A stretch of DNA of 64,000 nucleotides, taken from NCBI RefSeq assembly GCF_963556105.2, contig NZ_OY829944.1, forward strand, positions 429,001 to 493,000, written 5' to 3'. Shown one piece after another: positions 9,345 through 18,371 of this stretch. The notes under the pieces are model-generated. The model worked only from the letters and a program-made list of their open reading frames with translations, searched no databases and had not been told where the DNA came from. Numbering within the stretch: position 1 is the stretch's first letter; every line of letters starts with the position of its first letter. The DNA is from an uncultured Tolumonas sp. (GTDB taxonomy: Bacteria > Pseudomonadota > Gammaproteobacteria > Enterobacterales > Aeromonadaceae). The translations under genes and the position numbers were made by a program.

Positions 9345-9372
9345 GAAAAAAGGGATACCAGACTGTATCCCT
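9345..9372 (-). terminator. Rho-independent terminator after the coiled-coil protein gene
   Basis: An 8 bp stem (9351-9358 with 9365-9372) followed on the minus strand by six T residues. It lies 22 bases past the stop of the gene at 9394. It also lies downstream of yaiI, but has no T run on the plus strand. Confidence 0.8.
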
Positions 9373-9393
9373 GAAAACGTTTGTTGCTTGTTG

Positions 9394-9945
9394 TTATTCG
9401 CGGTCGCTGCTAAACCAACTAGATGCTTTTTTCTCTTTGGCTTTACCTTCACTGGTCATCATTGACTTGGTGCCTTCCGATACATTTCTGGTGGCGTCGG
9501 CTTTGGCCTGAATATTATCGGCTTCGGCATCTTGTTGTTTGAGTTCACGGTCGATGTAATCGTCAGCGCGTTTAGCTTTTGCTTTCAATGCCGCGAGCTC
9601 AGCTTTTTGACGTTCAACCTCTAATTCCCGCAGCTGATTTTCATAGCTCTGGTCGCGGTGTTTATCGGCTTGTGCGGCTTCGGCTTTGGCTTTTTCCCGT
9701 GCCGCATTTTTCGCGGCTACTGCGGCTCGTGCCCGCGCTTCTTTACGCTCTTGTGCTTCATACGCTTTACGTTCGCGTTCTTCTTCTGCTTTCATTTCTG
9801 CTTCAGCTTTACGCTGTGCAGCTTGTTCTGCGGCCACCCGATCTTGTTGTACCTGATCAATAGTCGCCAATTGATCTTGTAAGGATTGCGCAGACGCAGA
9901 TGATGCAATCAAAAACAATGAGAGAGCAATCAATGATTTATTCAT
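9394..9945 (-). CDS. Secreted coiled-coil protein, DUF5384-like
   Basis: 183 aa with a clear Sec signal peptide (MNKSLIALSLFLIASSASAQ, cleavage after about residue 20). A long Ala/Glu/Lys/Arg-rich stretch follows, predicted as a continuous coiled coil up to about residue 140, and the tail is polar. This resembles the DUF5384 family of periplasmic proteins of unknown function. The ATG at 9945 is chosen over an upstream TTG because GAGAG precedes it. It lies 15 bases after the stop of the upstream glycine-zipper lipoprotein, so the two are probably co-transcribed and may act together at the envelope. Confidence 0.75.
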   Translation of the reverse strand: MNKSLIALSLFLIASSASAQSLQDQLATIDQVQQDRVAAEQAAQRKAEAEMKAEEERERKAYEAQERKEARARAAVAAKNAAREKAKAEAAQADKHRDQSYENQLRELEVERQKAELAALKAKAKRADDYIDRELKQQDAEADNIQAKADATRNVSEGTKSMMTSEGKAKEKKASSWFSSDRE

Positions 9946-9960
9946 ACTAACTCTCAATTT

Positions 9961-10485
9961 TTATGACTTGGCAGGGCACGTCGCATTCGGTTGTAAACGG
10001 GTTTCTTCCCCATCGGTTGAAATGACAAGGGCAACACCGGGTGAAAACTCACACATTTTGCCGACTTGTGCTGAGTTATAGGTCTGGCCATCTTCGACAT
10101 AAGTCAGCGACACACCATCAACCAGTACAGTATCTTTCACCAATGAACCTGCTGCGGCGCCCACACCGGCACCACCGGCGACACCAACAACGGTACCCGT
10201 TTTAGAATGGTTACTGGTTTTGTTACCAATCACGCCACCAGCCACTGCACCAAGAATACCGCCAATCATTTGGGCGTTTTGTTTGCCCTCGGTATTATCG
10301 ACTTCAATCTTGGCCGGCATTACCGCCAAAATTTTTACTGTTTTCGCTGCTTGGCGGCTGTTGACCTGACCAGCTTTATAAACGTTGGCAGAATACTGTT
10401 CACCTGATGATGAGCAGCCGGTTACTGCGGCAGAAAGAATAAATACCCATGCACTTAATGTTGATTTGTTCATTATATTTTTCAT
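9961..10485 (-). CDS. Glycine-zipper outer-membrane lipoprotein (SlyB/Pcp-like)
   Basis: 174 aa. A lipoprotein signal ends in the lipobox VTGC, with Cys24 as the acylated residue if the ATG at 10485 is used. The central region is a glycine-zipper 2TM-like segment (IGGILGAVAGGVIGNKT and VVGVAGGAGVGAAAGSL), typical of SlyB/OsmB-type envelope proteins. The C-terminal part is a small beta-rich domain with two further cysteines. The start is chosen because GGGG lies shortly upstream; an ATG at 10473 is also possible. It is the first gene of a two-gene unit with the coiled-coil protein. Confidence 0.8.
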   Translation of the reverse strand: MKNIMNKSTLSAWVFILSAAVTGCSSSGEQYSANVYKAGQVNSRQAAKTVKILAVMPAKIEVDNTEGKQNAQMIGGILGAVAGGVIGNKTSNHSKTGTVVGVAGGAGVGAAAGSLVKDTVLVDGVSLTYVEDGQTYNSAQVGKMCEFSPGVALVISTDGEETRLQPNATCPAKS

Positions 10486-10503
10486 GAAACCCCAAATAGA
10501 CAT

Positions 10504-10795
10504 TGGGTAGGTATGGCATCGAGATCAGAAGATAAGATGCTTGGCTGGCTACCTGTTCATGTTCTCCGTTTATCCGTGGCCGAATTATTATGATTAGACT
10601 GGATGGCCGTTGGAAACGACAATCCCATATCCGTGCGATGTATTTTTTGCTTTTCAGTATCGGGGGATATCAATACTGATAACGCCGATGGATTTTAAAA
10701 GATCAATCATCAGTTACCAGCACGCAGTTAGGTCAACTGATTGATATAGCAGGATAAATAATAATTGTCGCTGAGTAGGGAAGGATAAAAATATG
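10504..10795. other. Intergenic region between lipoprotein and antiporter genes
   Basis: No gene found. It contains a 7 bp inverted repeat (10654-10660 with 10673-10679) with a 12-nt loop and must hold the promoter of the lipoprotein gene, reading left. No RNA family is recognised. Confidence 0.45.
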
Positions 10796-10821
10796 AAGCC
10801 CCAGCGATAATGATGGGGCTT
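10796..10821 (-). terminator. Terminator of the antiporter/MFS operon
   Basis: An 8 bp GC-rich stem (10796-10803 with 10814-10821) 17 bases after the antiporter stop. On the minus strand it is followed by a T-rich stretch. Confidence 0.8.
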
Positions 10822-10838
10822 TTAGAATGGATAGCTAG

Positions 10839-12029
10839 TTACGCGTTGCCAGCGTGCTTGCGCTGATAACGATCTAACCAGCTAAACAAAAATGGATTGA
10901 GCATGATGGAAAAGATAGCGCCCGCAAGCACTAGATCTCGGGCTTCATTGGGCAATAGTTTCAGATAAATGGCTAACCCAACCAGAATAAAAGCAAACTC
11001 ACCGATCTGGGCTAAACTCGCAGAAATCGTCAATGCGACTGATTTTGAATAACCGAACAGACGAACTAAACCATAAGCAGCAAGTGATTTGCCGGCAATA
11101 ATGATCAGTACCGTCAAAATAACGGCCAATGGTTGCTGCAGTAATATGCTGGGGTTAAATAACATGCCAACGGAAACAAAAAACAAGACGGCAAAAGCAT
11201 CGCGCAAGGGCAACGTGTCTTGTGCTGCTTTATGACTGAGTGTAGAGCCGCTGAGTACCACACCGGCAAAAAAAGCCCCCAGCGCAAATGAAGCACCAAA
11301 GAGCTTCACGGCTGCAAAGGCAATCCCGAGTGCAATGACTAATACCGCTAAAGTAAAGAGCTCTGCTGAACCGGTATCGGCGGTGCGCGATAAAATCCAC
11401 GGGATCAAACGACGGCCAATCACAAACATAAACAAGATAAAAGCAAACACTTTACCCAGTGTCACGGCCAACTGTAGCCATAAATCCGTGGATGAATTTG
11501 CTACATCAGATGGGGCGAGCACCGGTAGTAATACCAGGGCTAACACCATCACCAGATCTTCCACGATCAGCCAACCGATAGCGATTTGACCTTCCCGTTT
11601 GGCAAGTAGACCTTTGCTTTCCAGTGCCCGCAATAACACGATCGTGCTGGCAGTAGAAAGACTCAAGCCAAATACCAGACCTACGGTCCATGACCAGCCA
11701 AATAATTTGCCCGCCAGCGCTCCCAGCAAGGTCGCAAATACGATTTGTAATATCGCACCGGGGATGGCGATGTATTTAACGGACAATAAATCTTTGACCG
11801 AAAAATGCAGCCCGACGCCAAACATCAGTAAAATCACACCAATCTCAGCTAATTCAGCAGCCAGTGCCTGATCAGCCACAAAACCGGGTGTGAACGGGCC
11901 ACACAGCACACCGGCTAACAGATAGCCCACCATGTTTGAAAGGCGCAAACGATGCGCAATCATGCCAAATATGAATGCCAGAGTCAGGCCACCTACCAGT
12001 GTCGTGATCAGGGGCAAAGTGTGGGGCAT
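10839..12029 (-). CDS. CPA2 family monovalent cation:proton antiporter, membrane domain only
   Basis: 396 aa, almost entirely hydrophobic with about 12 membrane spans. It resembles the transport domain of YbaL/KefB-type antiporters (LRLSNMVGYLLAGVLCGPFTPGF; GLSLSTASTIVLLRALE; FFVSVGMLFNPS). YbaL-like proteins usually continue into a cytosolic TrkA-N/RCK domain that gates transport. Here the protein ends at LDRYQRKHAGNA right after the last span, so regulation must differ. The substrate (K+ or Na+) is not deducible. It starts 12 bp after the MFS gene on the same strand, so the two form an operon. Confidence 0.85.
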   Translation of the reverse strand: MPHTLPLITTLVGGLTLAFIFGMIAHRLRLSNMVGYLLAGVLCGPFTPGFVADQALAAELAEIGVILLMFGVGLHFSVKDLLSVKYIAIPGAILQIVFATLLGALAGKLFGWSWTVGLVFGLSLSTASTIVLLRALESKGLLAKREGQIAIGWLIVEDLVMVLALVLLPVLAPSDVANSSTDLWLQLAVTLGKVFAFILFMFVIGRRLIPWILSRTADTGSAELFTLAVLVIALGIAFAAVKLFGASFALGAFFAGVVLSGSTLSHKAAQDTLPLRDAFAVLFFVSVGMLFNPSILLQQPLAVILTVLIIIAGKSLAAYGLVRLFGYSKSVALTISASLAQIGEFAFILVGLAIYLKLLPNEARDLVLAGAIFSIMLNPFLFSWLDRYQRKHAGNA

Positions 12030-12041
12030 CAGGTTCTCCTG

Positions 12042-13190
12042 TTAATGTGCGGTGTTATTTGCCATACGGCGTAGGGCCAGCCATGGAACAAAGCTGCCAA
12101 CCAGTGCCATAACGGCAATCATGATTATTTTGGCATCCGGTAGCAAAGAAACCATCTGCATACCAATCGAACCCAAAATAAACGATGAGAATGTCAGTAA
12201 TGACGAAGCGGCCCCGACATCGTTGTGAACTTGTTCCAGCACCATATGGTTACACAGCGGGCGACTGATGCCCATACAAAATGAAACGGCAAACATGGAT
12301 ACGGCAAAACTGATGCTGGTCGGGTGCCAAAATAACATTACTAAGCCGGCTATAAACATACCGGCCAACGACCAGTTCAGGATCTGCATCGATGTGAGGC
12401 GAGAACTGAGTTTCGCGCAACTAAAAGAACCCGCCATTAAACCAATCGCATTGAAGCCAAACAGTAGACCAAATTGTTGTGAGGTTAACTGGAAGTCATG
12501 CATATAAATACTGCCGGAGGCAGCAAGAAATGAATAGAAAAAGAGCGGGGTAATGGAAAATACCAGTGTCAGGGAGCGATATGGTCGGTTTTGAAATAAC
12601 ACCATATAACGGCGTAAGACTGCACAAAGACCACCTTGGGTTCGGTGAATAGCGGGCTCTTTGAGTGTTATCGCACCAAACAGTGATGCTAACGCCAAGA
12701 TGACATGGGAAATAAAAATCACGCGCCATGACAGATGTTCGATGACCCAACTGCCTAACATCGGTGCCAGCATCGGCACCAGTGGCACAATCACACCGAT
12801 ATAGGCCATGACTTTTTTCTGCTGTTCGCCGGTATACAGATCTTTTGACAGCGTTAGACACAACGAAGATGCCGCGGCGGCGCCACAGCCTTGCAGAAAA
12901 CGGGCAAACACCAGTTGACCAATTGATTGTGCCATCGCACAAAACAGGCTACCGGCAATGAAGATCAGTAACCCGGCAAATAGCACGGGACGGCGGCCAA
13001 AACGATCAGCTAACGGACCATAAATTAATAAAAACAGACTAAATGTGATAAAGAATATGACTAATGAAAAGTTGGCTTCTGCCAGCGACAACTGCCACAA
13101 ATGTTGCAGCATGGGTAAGGCGGGCAAATACATATCGGTGGCCAGCGCCGGGAAACCCGCCAGCAGAATAATCAGGACAAACGGTGGCAT
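12042..13190 (-). CDS. MFS multidrug exporter, Bcr/CflA family
   Basis: 382 aa with about 12 membrane spans. The N-terminal motif PALATDMYLPALP is typical of the Bcr/CflA drug:H+ antiporter family, and MFS motif A is clear (GPLADRFGRRPV). Members export compounds such as bicyclomycin, chloramphenicol or sulfonamides; the substrate here is unknown. The ATG at 13190 is preferred because AAGG lies upstream and the protein then starts directly with the first span; an in-frame start at 13256 would add 22 residues. It is the first gene of the operon with the antiporter. Confidence 0.87.
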   Translation of the reverse strand: MPPFVLIILLAGFPALATDMYLPALPMLQHLWQLSLAEANFSLVIFFITFSLFLLIYGPLADRFGRRPVLFAGLLIFIAGSLFCAMAQSIGQLVFARFLQGCGAAAASSLCLTLSKDLYTGEQQKKVMAYIGVIVPLVPMLAPMLGSWVIEHLSWRVIFISHVILALASLFGAITLKEPAIHRTQGGLCAVLRRYMVLFQNRPYRSLTLVFSITPLFFYSFLAASGSIYMHDFQLTSQQFGLLFGFNAIGLMAGSFSCAKLSSRLTSMQILNWSLAGMFIAGLVMLFWHPTSISFAVSMFAVSFCMGISRPLCNHMVLEQVHNDVGAASSLLTFSSFILGSIGMQMVSLLPDAKIIMIAVMALVGSFVPWLALRRMANNTAH

Positions 13191-13304
13191 TGCAGAACCT
13201 TTTTCTGATAATGAAAGGAAATACAGCAGTAACAAAAAAGTAACAGTTTGCGGCAATCAATGCCAGTATCAGATAGACATTTGTGTAACCGGTTGCAAGA
13301 AGAG

Positions 13305-13335
13305 TAGCTACGCTTGTCGGCAACAAGCGTAGCTA
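13305..13335 (-). terminator. Hairpin terminator after pyrI
   Basis: A perfect 13 bp stem (13305-13317 with 13323-13335) with a 5-nt loop, 19 bases beyond the pyrI stop. The T run on the minus strand is interrupted (CTCTTCTT), so termination may be incomplete. Confidence 0.7.
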
Positions 13336-13353
13336 AGTAAATTGAATAGAAAA

Positions 13354-13818
13354 TCAGAAAGCGTCGCTAACAATCTCTTTAGTAAACGATTTTTCGCAGA
13401 AATGGCATTTCAGACGCACTTCGCCTTGTGCCGAACGCACACCAAAATGACTGCGTACGGGCTCCCGATGGCTGATGCAATTTGAGTTCGGGCAAGCAAA
13501 CACGCCGACAATCACCTCAGGTAATTGCAGTTGATGTTTGGTCACCACTTTGAAATCCGCGATGATATTCACCGTAGCTTGTGGTGCAAACAGCGCCAGC
13601 TGGTTGGCCTGATCGGCGGTGAGTTGTGTGTTTTCCACCTTGATCAAGTCTTTGGCGCCCAGTGCCGCTGAAGGCAGATTCAAACCTACAGTAATGCGCT
13701 GACGTGTATCCAACAGATGGAAGAGTTTCAGGATCTTAATGCCCTGACCGGCAGGAATATGGTCTATTACTGAGCCGTTGCAGATCGCCTCGACTTGCAG
13801 CTGTTTTTTCTCTGGCAT
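13354..13818 (-). CDS. pyrI: Aspartate carbamoyltransferase regulatory subunit
   Basis: 154 aa. PyrI binds ATP, CTP and UTP and links catalytic trimers of aspartate transcarbamoylase, the first committed enzyme of pyrimidine synthesis. The N-terminal allosteric domain starts [19 protein letters not shown]. The C-terminal zinc domain has the four expected cysteines at 109, 114, 138 and 141, the same positions as in E. coli. It begins 10 bases after the pyrB stop and is co-transcribed with it under the same attenuator. Confidence 0.98.
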   Translation of the reverse strand: MPEKKQLQVEAICNGSVIDHIPAGQGIKILKLFHLLDTRQRITVGLNLPSAALGAKDLIKVENTQLTADQANQLALFAPQATVNIIADFKVVTKHQLQLPEVIVGVFACPNSNCISHREPVRSHFGVRSAQGEVRLKCHFCEKSFTKEIVSDAF

Positions 13819-13828
13819 GATCGGCTCC

Positions 13829-14752
13829 TTATACTTCTTCGTTCAACACTAACGCCAGCAGTGCCTGACGCGCATACACGCCATTCCCTGCTTGCTGGAA
13901 ATAATACGCATGTGGTGTTTCATCCACATCGGTATGGATCTCATCCACGCGTGGCAGTGGATGCAGGATCTTCATATTCGGTTTTGCTGTTGCCAGCTCA
14001 TCGGCAGTCAGCACGAATTTAGCCGCAATGTGGCGATATTCCGATTCTTCAAAGCGTTCTTTCTGCACGCGAGTCATATACAGAATATCCAGCTCAGGCA
14101 TGACTTCTTCAATTGATTCATGGCAACTGAACTTGATACCTTTTTCTGTTAACTCTTCACAGATGTAGTCGGGCATAGAGAGCGCTTCTGGCGCGATAAA
14201 ATAAAAACGTGCGCCAAACAAACTTAACGCCTGTGCCAGTGAATGCACGGTACGGCCATATTTCAGATCCCCGACAAAGGCCAGTTTCAGACCATCCAGC
14301 GTGCCTTGGGTTTCATAGATACTGAACAGATCGAGCAGGGTCTGGGTTGGATGCTGGTTGGAGCCATCGCCGGCATTGATCACCGGAATGGAAGAAAACT
14401 CGGCAGACAACCGCGCGGCACCTTCCTGCGGATGACGGATCACAAACGCATCGGTGTAAGAGGTGATCACGCGTACGGAGTCGGCCAGCGTTTCCCCTTT
14501 TTTCGCCAATGAGGTATTCCCCGCATCAGCAAAACCAATCACCGAACCGCCAAGGCGATGTACTGCCGTTTCAAAAGAGAGACGGGTACGGGTTGACGCT
14601 TCAAAGAAGCAGCTCGCAATGACTTTATGTTGCAACAGATCATGACGTGGCGTTTGTTTCAGGCTGCTGGCCGTTTTGACGACCAATTCCAAATCGCTAC
14701 GCGTGAGATCCGCAATCGACAGGATGTGTTTTTTATACAGGGGGTTGGCCAT
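13829..14752 (-). CDS. pyrB: Aspartate carbamoyltransferase catalytic subunit
   Basis: 307 aa. It converts carbamoyl phosphate and aspartate to N-carbamoyl-aspartate in the cytosol. The carbamoyl-phosphate loop [21 protein letters not shown] and the [10 protein letters not shown] and LHPLPR motifs are intact. The start [10 protein letters not shown] at 14752 is chosen by family length; the sequence between the leader ORF stop and this ATG contains TGAGGAC as ribosome binding site. Control is likely by UTP-sensed attenuation through the leader ORF and hairpin just upstream. Confidence 0.98.
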   Translation of the reverse strand: MANPLYKKHILSIADLTRSDLELVVKTASSLKQTPRHDLLQHKVIASCFFEASTRTRLSFETAVHRLGGSVIGFADAGNTSLAKKGETLADSVRVITSYTDAFVIRHPQEGAARLSAEFSSIPVINAGDGSNQHPTQTLLDLFSIYETQGTLDGLKLAFVGDLKYGRTVHSLAQALSLFGARFYFIAPEALSMPDYICEELTEKGIKFSCHESIEEVMPELDILYMTRVQKERFEESEYRHIAAKFVLTADELATAKPNMKILHPLPRVDEIHTDVDETPHAYYFQQAGNGVYARQALLALVLNEEV

Positions 14753-14765
14753 GGCTGTAGTGTCC

Positions 14766-14930
14766 TCAGACAGGATTGGAGCACGCATTTCGGCGTTGCG
14801 CTGGGTGTAAAGGCACAGAAAAAAGCCCCATTGGCTGGGGCTTTTGGCATGAGATCAGCAGAATGGCAACACCATTGCCGACCGGCTGTTGCGGCTGTGC
14901 GCAAAAAGTCAGAGCAATGTCTTGATGCAT
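14766..14930 (-). CDS. pyrL: Candidate PyrL-type leader peptide of pyrBI
   Basis: A 54-codon ORF ([20 protein letters not shown]...) that begins about 26 nt downstream of the expected transcription start. It runs through the whole attenuator hairpin and stops 13 bases before pyrB. E. coli PyrL has the same position: translation coupled to transcription there prevents the hairpin from forming when UTP is scarce and RNA polymerase pauses. The amino-acid sequence is not expected to matter. The ribosome binding site is weak. The call rests on layout and not on similarity. Confidence 0.65.
   Translation of the reverse strand: MHQDIALTFCAQPQQPVGNGVAILLISCQKPQPMGLFSVPLHPAQRRNACSNPV
14815..14845 (-). 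terminator. pyrBI attenuator
   Basis: A 10 bp stem (14821-14830 with 14836-14845) with a 5-nt loop, followed on the minus strand by six T residues. It sits inside the leader ORF, 63 bases before the pyrB start. This is the classical pyrBI attenuation layout. Confidence 0.9.
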
Positions 14931-14961
14931 GATAAGGCGTCCATTCTGTCAGTGCGCGCTG

Positions 14962-14990
14962 ATTATAGTTGATGGGGGAGTGTGTGTTAA
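14962..14990 (-). promoter_or_regulatory. pyrBI promoter
   Basis: On the minus strand TTAACA (14985-14990), a 17 bp spacer and a perfect TATAAT (14962-14967), about 30 bases before the leader ORF. This is the only strong promoter in the gap. Confidence 0.85.
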
Positions 14991-15104
14991 GCGAGCAGAC
15001 ACAAAGATCTGGGTTTAAAAAACACAGGACGAGCAATATTTTTGCTGAAATCATAAGCAATTAGCTAAAAAAGCAGCAAAAGAATCAAGCGACAGAAAAA
15101 TAGC

Positions 15105-15132
15105 TTTACCTTTTAGGGGCAGTTTGTATAAT
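15105..15132 (+). promoter_or_regulatory. Promoter of the first tRNA-Trp gene
   Basis: TTTACC (15105-15110), a 16 bp spacer and TATAAT (15127-15132), followed by a GC-rich discriminator (CGCCGGCG) typical of stringently controlled stable-RNA genes. Confidence 0.8.
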
Positions 15133-15148
15133 CGCCGGCGTAAATTGC

Positions 15149-15225
15149 AGGGGCGTAGTTCCAATTGGTAGAACAGCGGTCTCCAAAACCGATGGTTGGG
15201 GGTTCGAATCCCTCCGCCCCTGCCA
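15149..15225 (+). tRNA. trpT: tRNA-Trp (CCA), copy 1
   Basis: 77 nt with CCA encoded. The acceptor arms AGGGGCG/CGCCCCT pair fully. The anticodon loop CTCCAAA gives anticodon CCA (Trp), and the T loop GGTTCGAATCC is standard. Its sequence is identical to the copy at 31912. It has its own promoter and terminator. Confidence 0.98.
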
Positions 15226-15230
15226 AATTA

Positions 15231-15252
15231 AACCAGCGAAAGCTGGTTTTTT
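15231..15252 (+). terminator. Terminator of tRNA-Trp copy 1
   Basis: A 7 bp stem (15231-15237 with 15242-15248), GAAA tetraloop and six T residues, directly after the tRNA. Confidence 0.92.
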
Positions 15253-15287
15253 AGTTTCTGGCTTCCGGTAAATTAATTTCGTCAGCG

Positions 15288-16727
15288 TTAACGCACCTTC
15301 CGTAACATCCGGCCAGACAGGCTGGTATCAAATCTCCAGACGTTATCAAAAATCTTCATCAATGATGGCTTGCCGTGGCGCGATAAGCTAACCGCATTAA
15401 AACGATTGCCGTTGCGTTTGATCTGCAGTGCTTGCTGTTCGGTATCAACACTTAACCGCTGGGCAATAAAATCGGATAACACCACGGCATCGGCGTTGCT
15501 AAACCGCGCTTGTTGCATGTAATTCATCACTTGCTGCATGCAAGGTTCGAGATCGGTGCCGCCTTTGAACGAGCAACCGAGGAAGTTTAAGGCCTCTTGC
15601 AGCCCCTCAGGGCCAGTCAGTTCATACGTGACGACATCGGTGGAAAACAGCATGATCACACAAGCGCGATTTTCGGAAAGCGCGATTTGCAACAGTGCAA
15701 AACAAAACCCTTTAGCACAGTCTTCCGGATAACCGCTCATCGAACCCGAGGTATCAATACAGACGATGAATGGCCCTTTCGTGTCTTGGGTTTCACCAAA
15801 GCTGCGCCGTTCACTCAGAACCGTTTCCAGACTGCGACTTTGCCCCATGAATTGATAATTCAGCAGGCGTCGTTCCGCCAGCTGCTTATAAAACACGGTT
15901 TCCAGCTCGGGTTCGGTCAGCAACACAGTTTCCGAGCTAATCAGGCGATTTAATTCATTACTCTGGTGAATACCAACTAAATCGTCCGGCACATTGTCAT
16001 GTTGTACGTATTGCCACTCTGGCACTTCAACCTGCTCAATGTATTCTTCCGCATGGCTATCTTGTGTGGCCGCGCGACCCAACTCGTCGGCAATTTTTTT
16101 CAGTTCCGGGTTGTTCTGCAAAAAGCTCGCATAATGGCGGAACAGCGAATTATTGCCTTGGAGCAGACGGGTGGCGGTGAGATCCCATAATTTCCCTGGG
16201 TGTTGTGGCGCTAATGTTTCATCTAATTCACCGGCGATCTGCATGCGTTGTTCGAGCTCTTGCATCATGCGTTCGCGTTCTTGTTCGGCAAACGCAATTT
16301 CTAATGACATGATGCGGGAAGAGAGATGTTCACGCCATTTCTGCATGAACAACTGTTTACGATTAATCGAATTAGCCTGGCTCAGACTAATCAGCAGACT
16401 TTGTGCGTCGGGGTGGAAATCACTTTGTTGCAATTGAAACAAAACCCGCACACTGTGCTGCGTGAACTGTTCGGCGGTAAAACCCTGTGTTTCGATGTAG
16501 AGAATGTATTCTTGCTGCAAATCATCCGGCACCGGGATGTTTTTCATTTGTGCCGGTAAGGCATGACTCCACTGTTGCACATGTTCTTGTATGTGCTTCA
16601 AAAACATCGGGTGATCATGCATAAAGTTCGAAATCTGTGGCGACGACATAACCGTCGACACCAGATCTTGCACCATCTGGGTTTCATTAATCGACAATAA
16701 TAGCGATAGCGTTTGTAAATCGACCAT
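15288..16727 (-). CDS. viaA: VWA-domain partner protein ViaA
   Basis: 479 aa. The C-terminal von Willebrand A domain has an intact MIDAS motif (CIDTSGSMSG, near residue 320) and the later Thr and Asp residues (FKGGTDLEP; VVLSDFIA). The N-terminal half is helical. ViaA works with the MoxR-type ATPase RavA; in E. coli the pair affects respiratory complexes, iron-sulfur proteins and aminoglycoside sensitivity. The start is three bases after the ravA stop, so the genes are translationally coupled. It is convergent with tRNA-Trp. Confidence 0.95.
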   Translation of the reverse strand: MVDLQTLSLLLSINETQMVQDLVSTVMSSPQISNFMHDHPMFLKHIQEHVQQWSHALPAQMKNIPVPDDLQQEYILYIETQGFTAEQFTQHSVRVLFQLQQSDFHPDAQSLLISLSQANSINRKQLFMQKWREHLSSRIMSLEIAFAEQERERMMQELEQRMQIAGELDETLAPQHPGKLWDLTATRLLQGNNSLFRHYASFLQNNPELKKIADELGRAATQDSHAEEYIEQVEVPEWQYVQHDNVPDDLVGIHQSNELNRLISSETVLLTEPELETVFYKQLAERRLLNYQFMGQSRSLETVLSERRSFGETQDTKGPFIVCIDTSGSMSGYPEDCAKGFCFALLQIALSENRACVIMLFSTDVVTYELTGPEGLQEALNFLGCSFKGGTDLEPCMQQVMNYMQQARFSNADAVVLSDFIAQRLSVDTEQQALQIKRNGNRFNAVSLSRHGKPSLMKIFDNVWRFDTSLSGRMLRKVR

Positions 16728-16730
16728 AAG

Positions 16731-18371
16731 CTAGCGTCCGGTCAGTTGCACCAGTGATTCAAGACTATGCAAATTGGTTTCCAACTGTTGTTGTAGGTTT
16801 TTAACTTCGCTATCTAATCGTAGGAAACTTTCTTCAATAGCGGTAAGTGATTCCTGCGCTAAAAACAGATGCGGGCATTCCGAGGTAAACAACAGATACT
16901 GTTTTTTGACCTCATCACGGCTTTTCCGCAATTCACTTTGTAAACCGTTAAGCTGTTCACGCCAACCTTTTTCCTGCCATTCTGGCAAACCTTGTTTGCT
17001 GGAGATCGTCAGCGGGATCGGGCGATTACCGCTATCTCGGGCAATTAACACCGCATGGCCATCTGCACCTTGAATATCGGCATCCAGTTGCAGCGTAGTG
17101 GCTTGCTGATCTTCTTGTAACCGCACCGGGATCGGTTCTTGTTTATGCAACCACAGCATTAACTCTTTACGGCGCAAGGTGGCGTAGTGGATCTCACGCT
17201 CAGGATGTTTGGGATCGAGATAGGCGGTTTGTAAAAAAATCAGACGATAATTTTCATCAACCGGGCTGATGTCTGCGGCTTTAAAGTCCAGTTGCCAGCC
17301 TTTACCGCGTTTACGCAGCACATTTTGTCCGGGCGCCAGACGACAGCCCAGAATTTTGGTTTGTTCGCGCTGATATTGCTGCAGATCAGTTTGTAGTCGT
17401 TTCAGGCTGAAATGTAAACGTTCTTGCCCGAAGGCTTGTTTACAGGCGAAATCGTGCAGCAAGGTCTCGATCTGCTGTCTGGCATACAGGTCATGCCACA
17501 GACAGTCTTTTAGCAGTAACAGATCGAGGCCGTTCACTTTGTGGCGGCCATTAAAAAAGGCACTGGCTTGTAACAGGCGCAGCGCTTTTTTCCACCGTCG
17601 ATCTGAAACATACATGGAATCTTGTTGTTCGCCACTTTGCTGGCTGAGCTGGAAAATATGCTCACGCAGGGCATACAACTGTTCAAAGATCGCGTCTGGT
17701 AACGCAACCTGCGTCAGTGTGCGCTGCCATTCATCATACTCATCGTCATGGATTTTAAGATCGGCGGTGACCGGGTCGTGTTGAGGGTCTTGCCGACTGA
17801 TCAGCATGGCGCGGAAATTTTGCTTATCTTGGATCCGGTCCATCCAGATCCGCATCAGCATGCGGTCATACAAAGCTTCTAATCCGCTATCTTTCTGCGG
17901 TAATTCATTCGATGCGGTAACCAGCAGACGCATGGGCACGGATATTTCGCGTTCGCCATTGCGGAACCGGTGCTCGTTGATAACAGTCAGTAAGGTATTC
18001 AGGATCGCCGGGCCGGCTTTCCAGATCTCATCAAGAAAGACCACTTCGGCATCGGGCAGATAACCTTCAGTCAGGCGCATGTAGCGACCATCGTCTTTTA
18101 AGGCTTGGATCGACAATGGGCCAAACACCTCTTCCGGCGTGGAAAAGCGGGTCATCAGATATTCAAATGCCTGACTATTGCTAAAGGCATGGATCAACCG
18201 GCGTGCAATCAAACTCTTGGCGATACCTGGTGGGCCAAGCATAAAAACACTTTCCCCGGATAAAGCAGCCAACAGACACAGCCGGATGACGTCTTTTCGT
18301 TCAAACAGACCCTGAGACAGTGCATCGATTAAGCGACCGATACGTTCCTGAAGTTGTTTATTACTTTGCAT
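16731..18371 (-). CDS. ravA: MoxR-family AAA+ ATPase RavA
   Basis: 546 aa. The AAA+ module occupies about residues 20-310, with Walker A GPPGIAKS, Walker B VVFLDEIWKAGPA and sensor motif LLVTASNELP. A discontinuous helical region with a LARA-like insert and a C-terminal coiled coil follow. RavA hexamers bind ViaA and, in E. coli, the lysine decarboxylase LdcI. At 546 aa it is longer than E. coli RavA (498 aa), mainly towards the C-terminus. The ATG at 18371 has GGAG about ten bases upstream. It is the first gene of ravA-viaA, and the 239 bp gap to holD must hold divergent promoters. Confidence 0.94.
   Translation of the reverse strand: MQSNKQLQERIGRLIDALSQGLFERKDVIRLCLLAALSGESVFMLGPPGIAKSLIARRLIHAFSNSQAFEYLMTRFSTPEEVFGPLSIQALKDDGRYMRLTEGYLPDAEVVFLDEIWKAGPAILNTLLTVINEHRFRNGEREISVPMRLLVTASNELPQKDSGLEALYDRMLMRIWMDRIQDKQNFRAMLISRQDPQHDPVTADLKIHDDEYDEWQRTLTQVALPDAIFEQLYALREHIFQLSQQSGEQQDSMYVSDRRWKKALRLLQASAFFNGRHKVNGLDLLLLKDCLWHDLYARQQIETLLHDFACKQAFGQERLHFSLKRLQTDLQQYQREQTKILGCRLAPGQNVLRKRGKGWQLDFKAADISPVDENYRLIFLQTAYLDPKHPEREIHYATLRRKELMLWLHKQEPIPVRLQEDQQATTLQLDADIQGADGHAVLIARDSGNRPIPLTISSKQGLPEWQEKGWREQLNGLQSELRKSRDEVKKQYLLFTSECPHLFLAQESLTAIEESFLRLDSEVKNLQQQLETNLHSLESLVQLTGR

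Noticed and set aside
9579-9863. Long plus-strand frame opposite the coiled-coil protein
   Set aside because: Ala/Glu/Lys-rich genes often leave open antisense frames; its Leu/Arg/Phe-rich product has no start signal.
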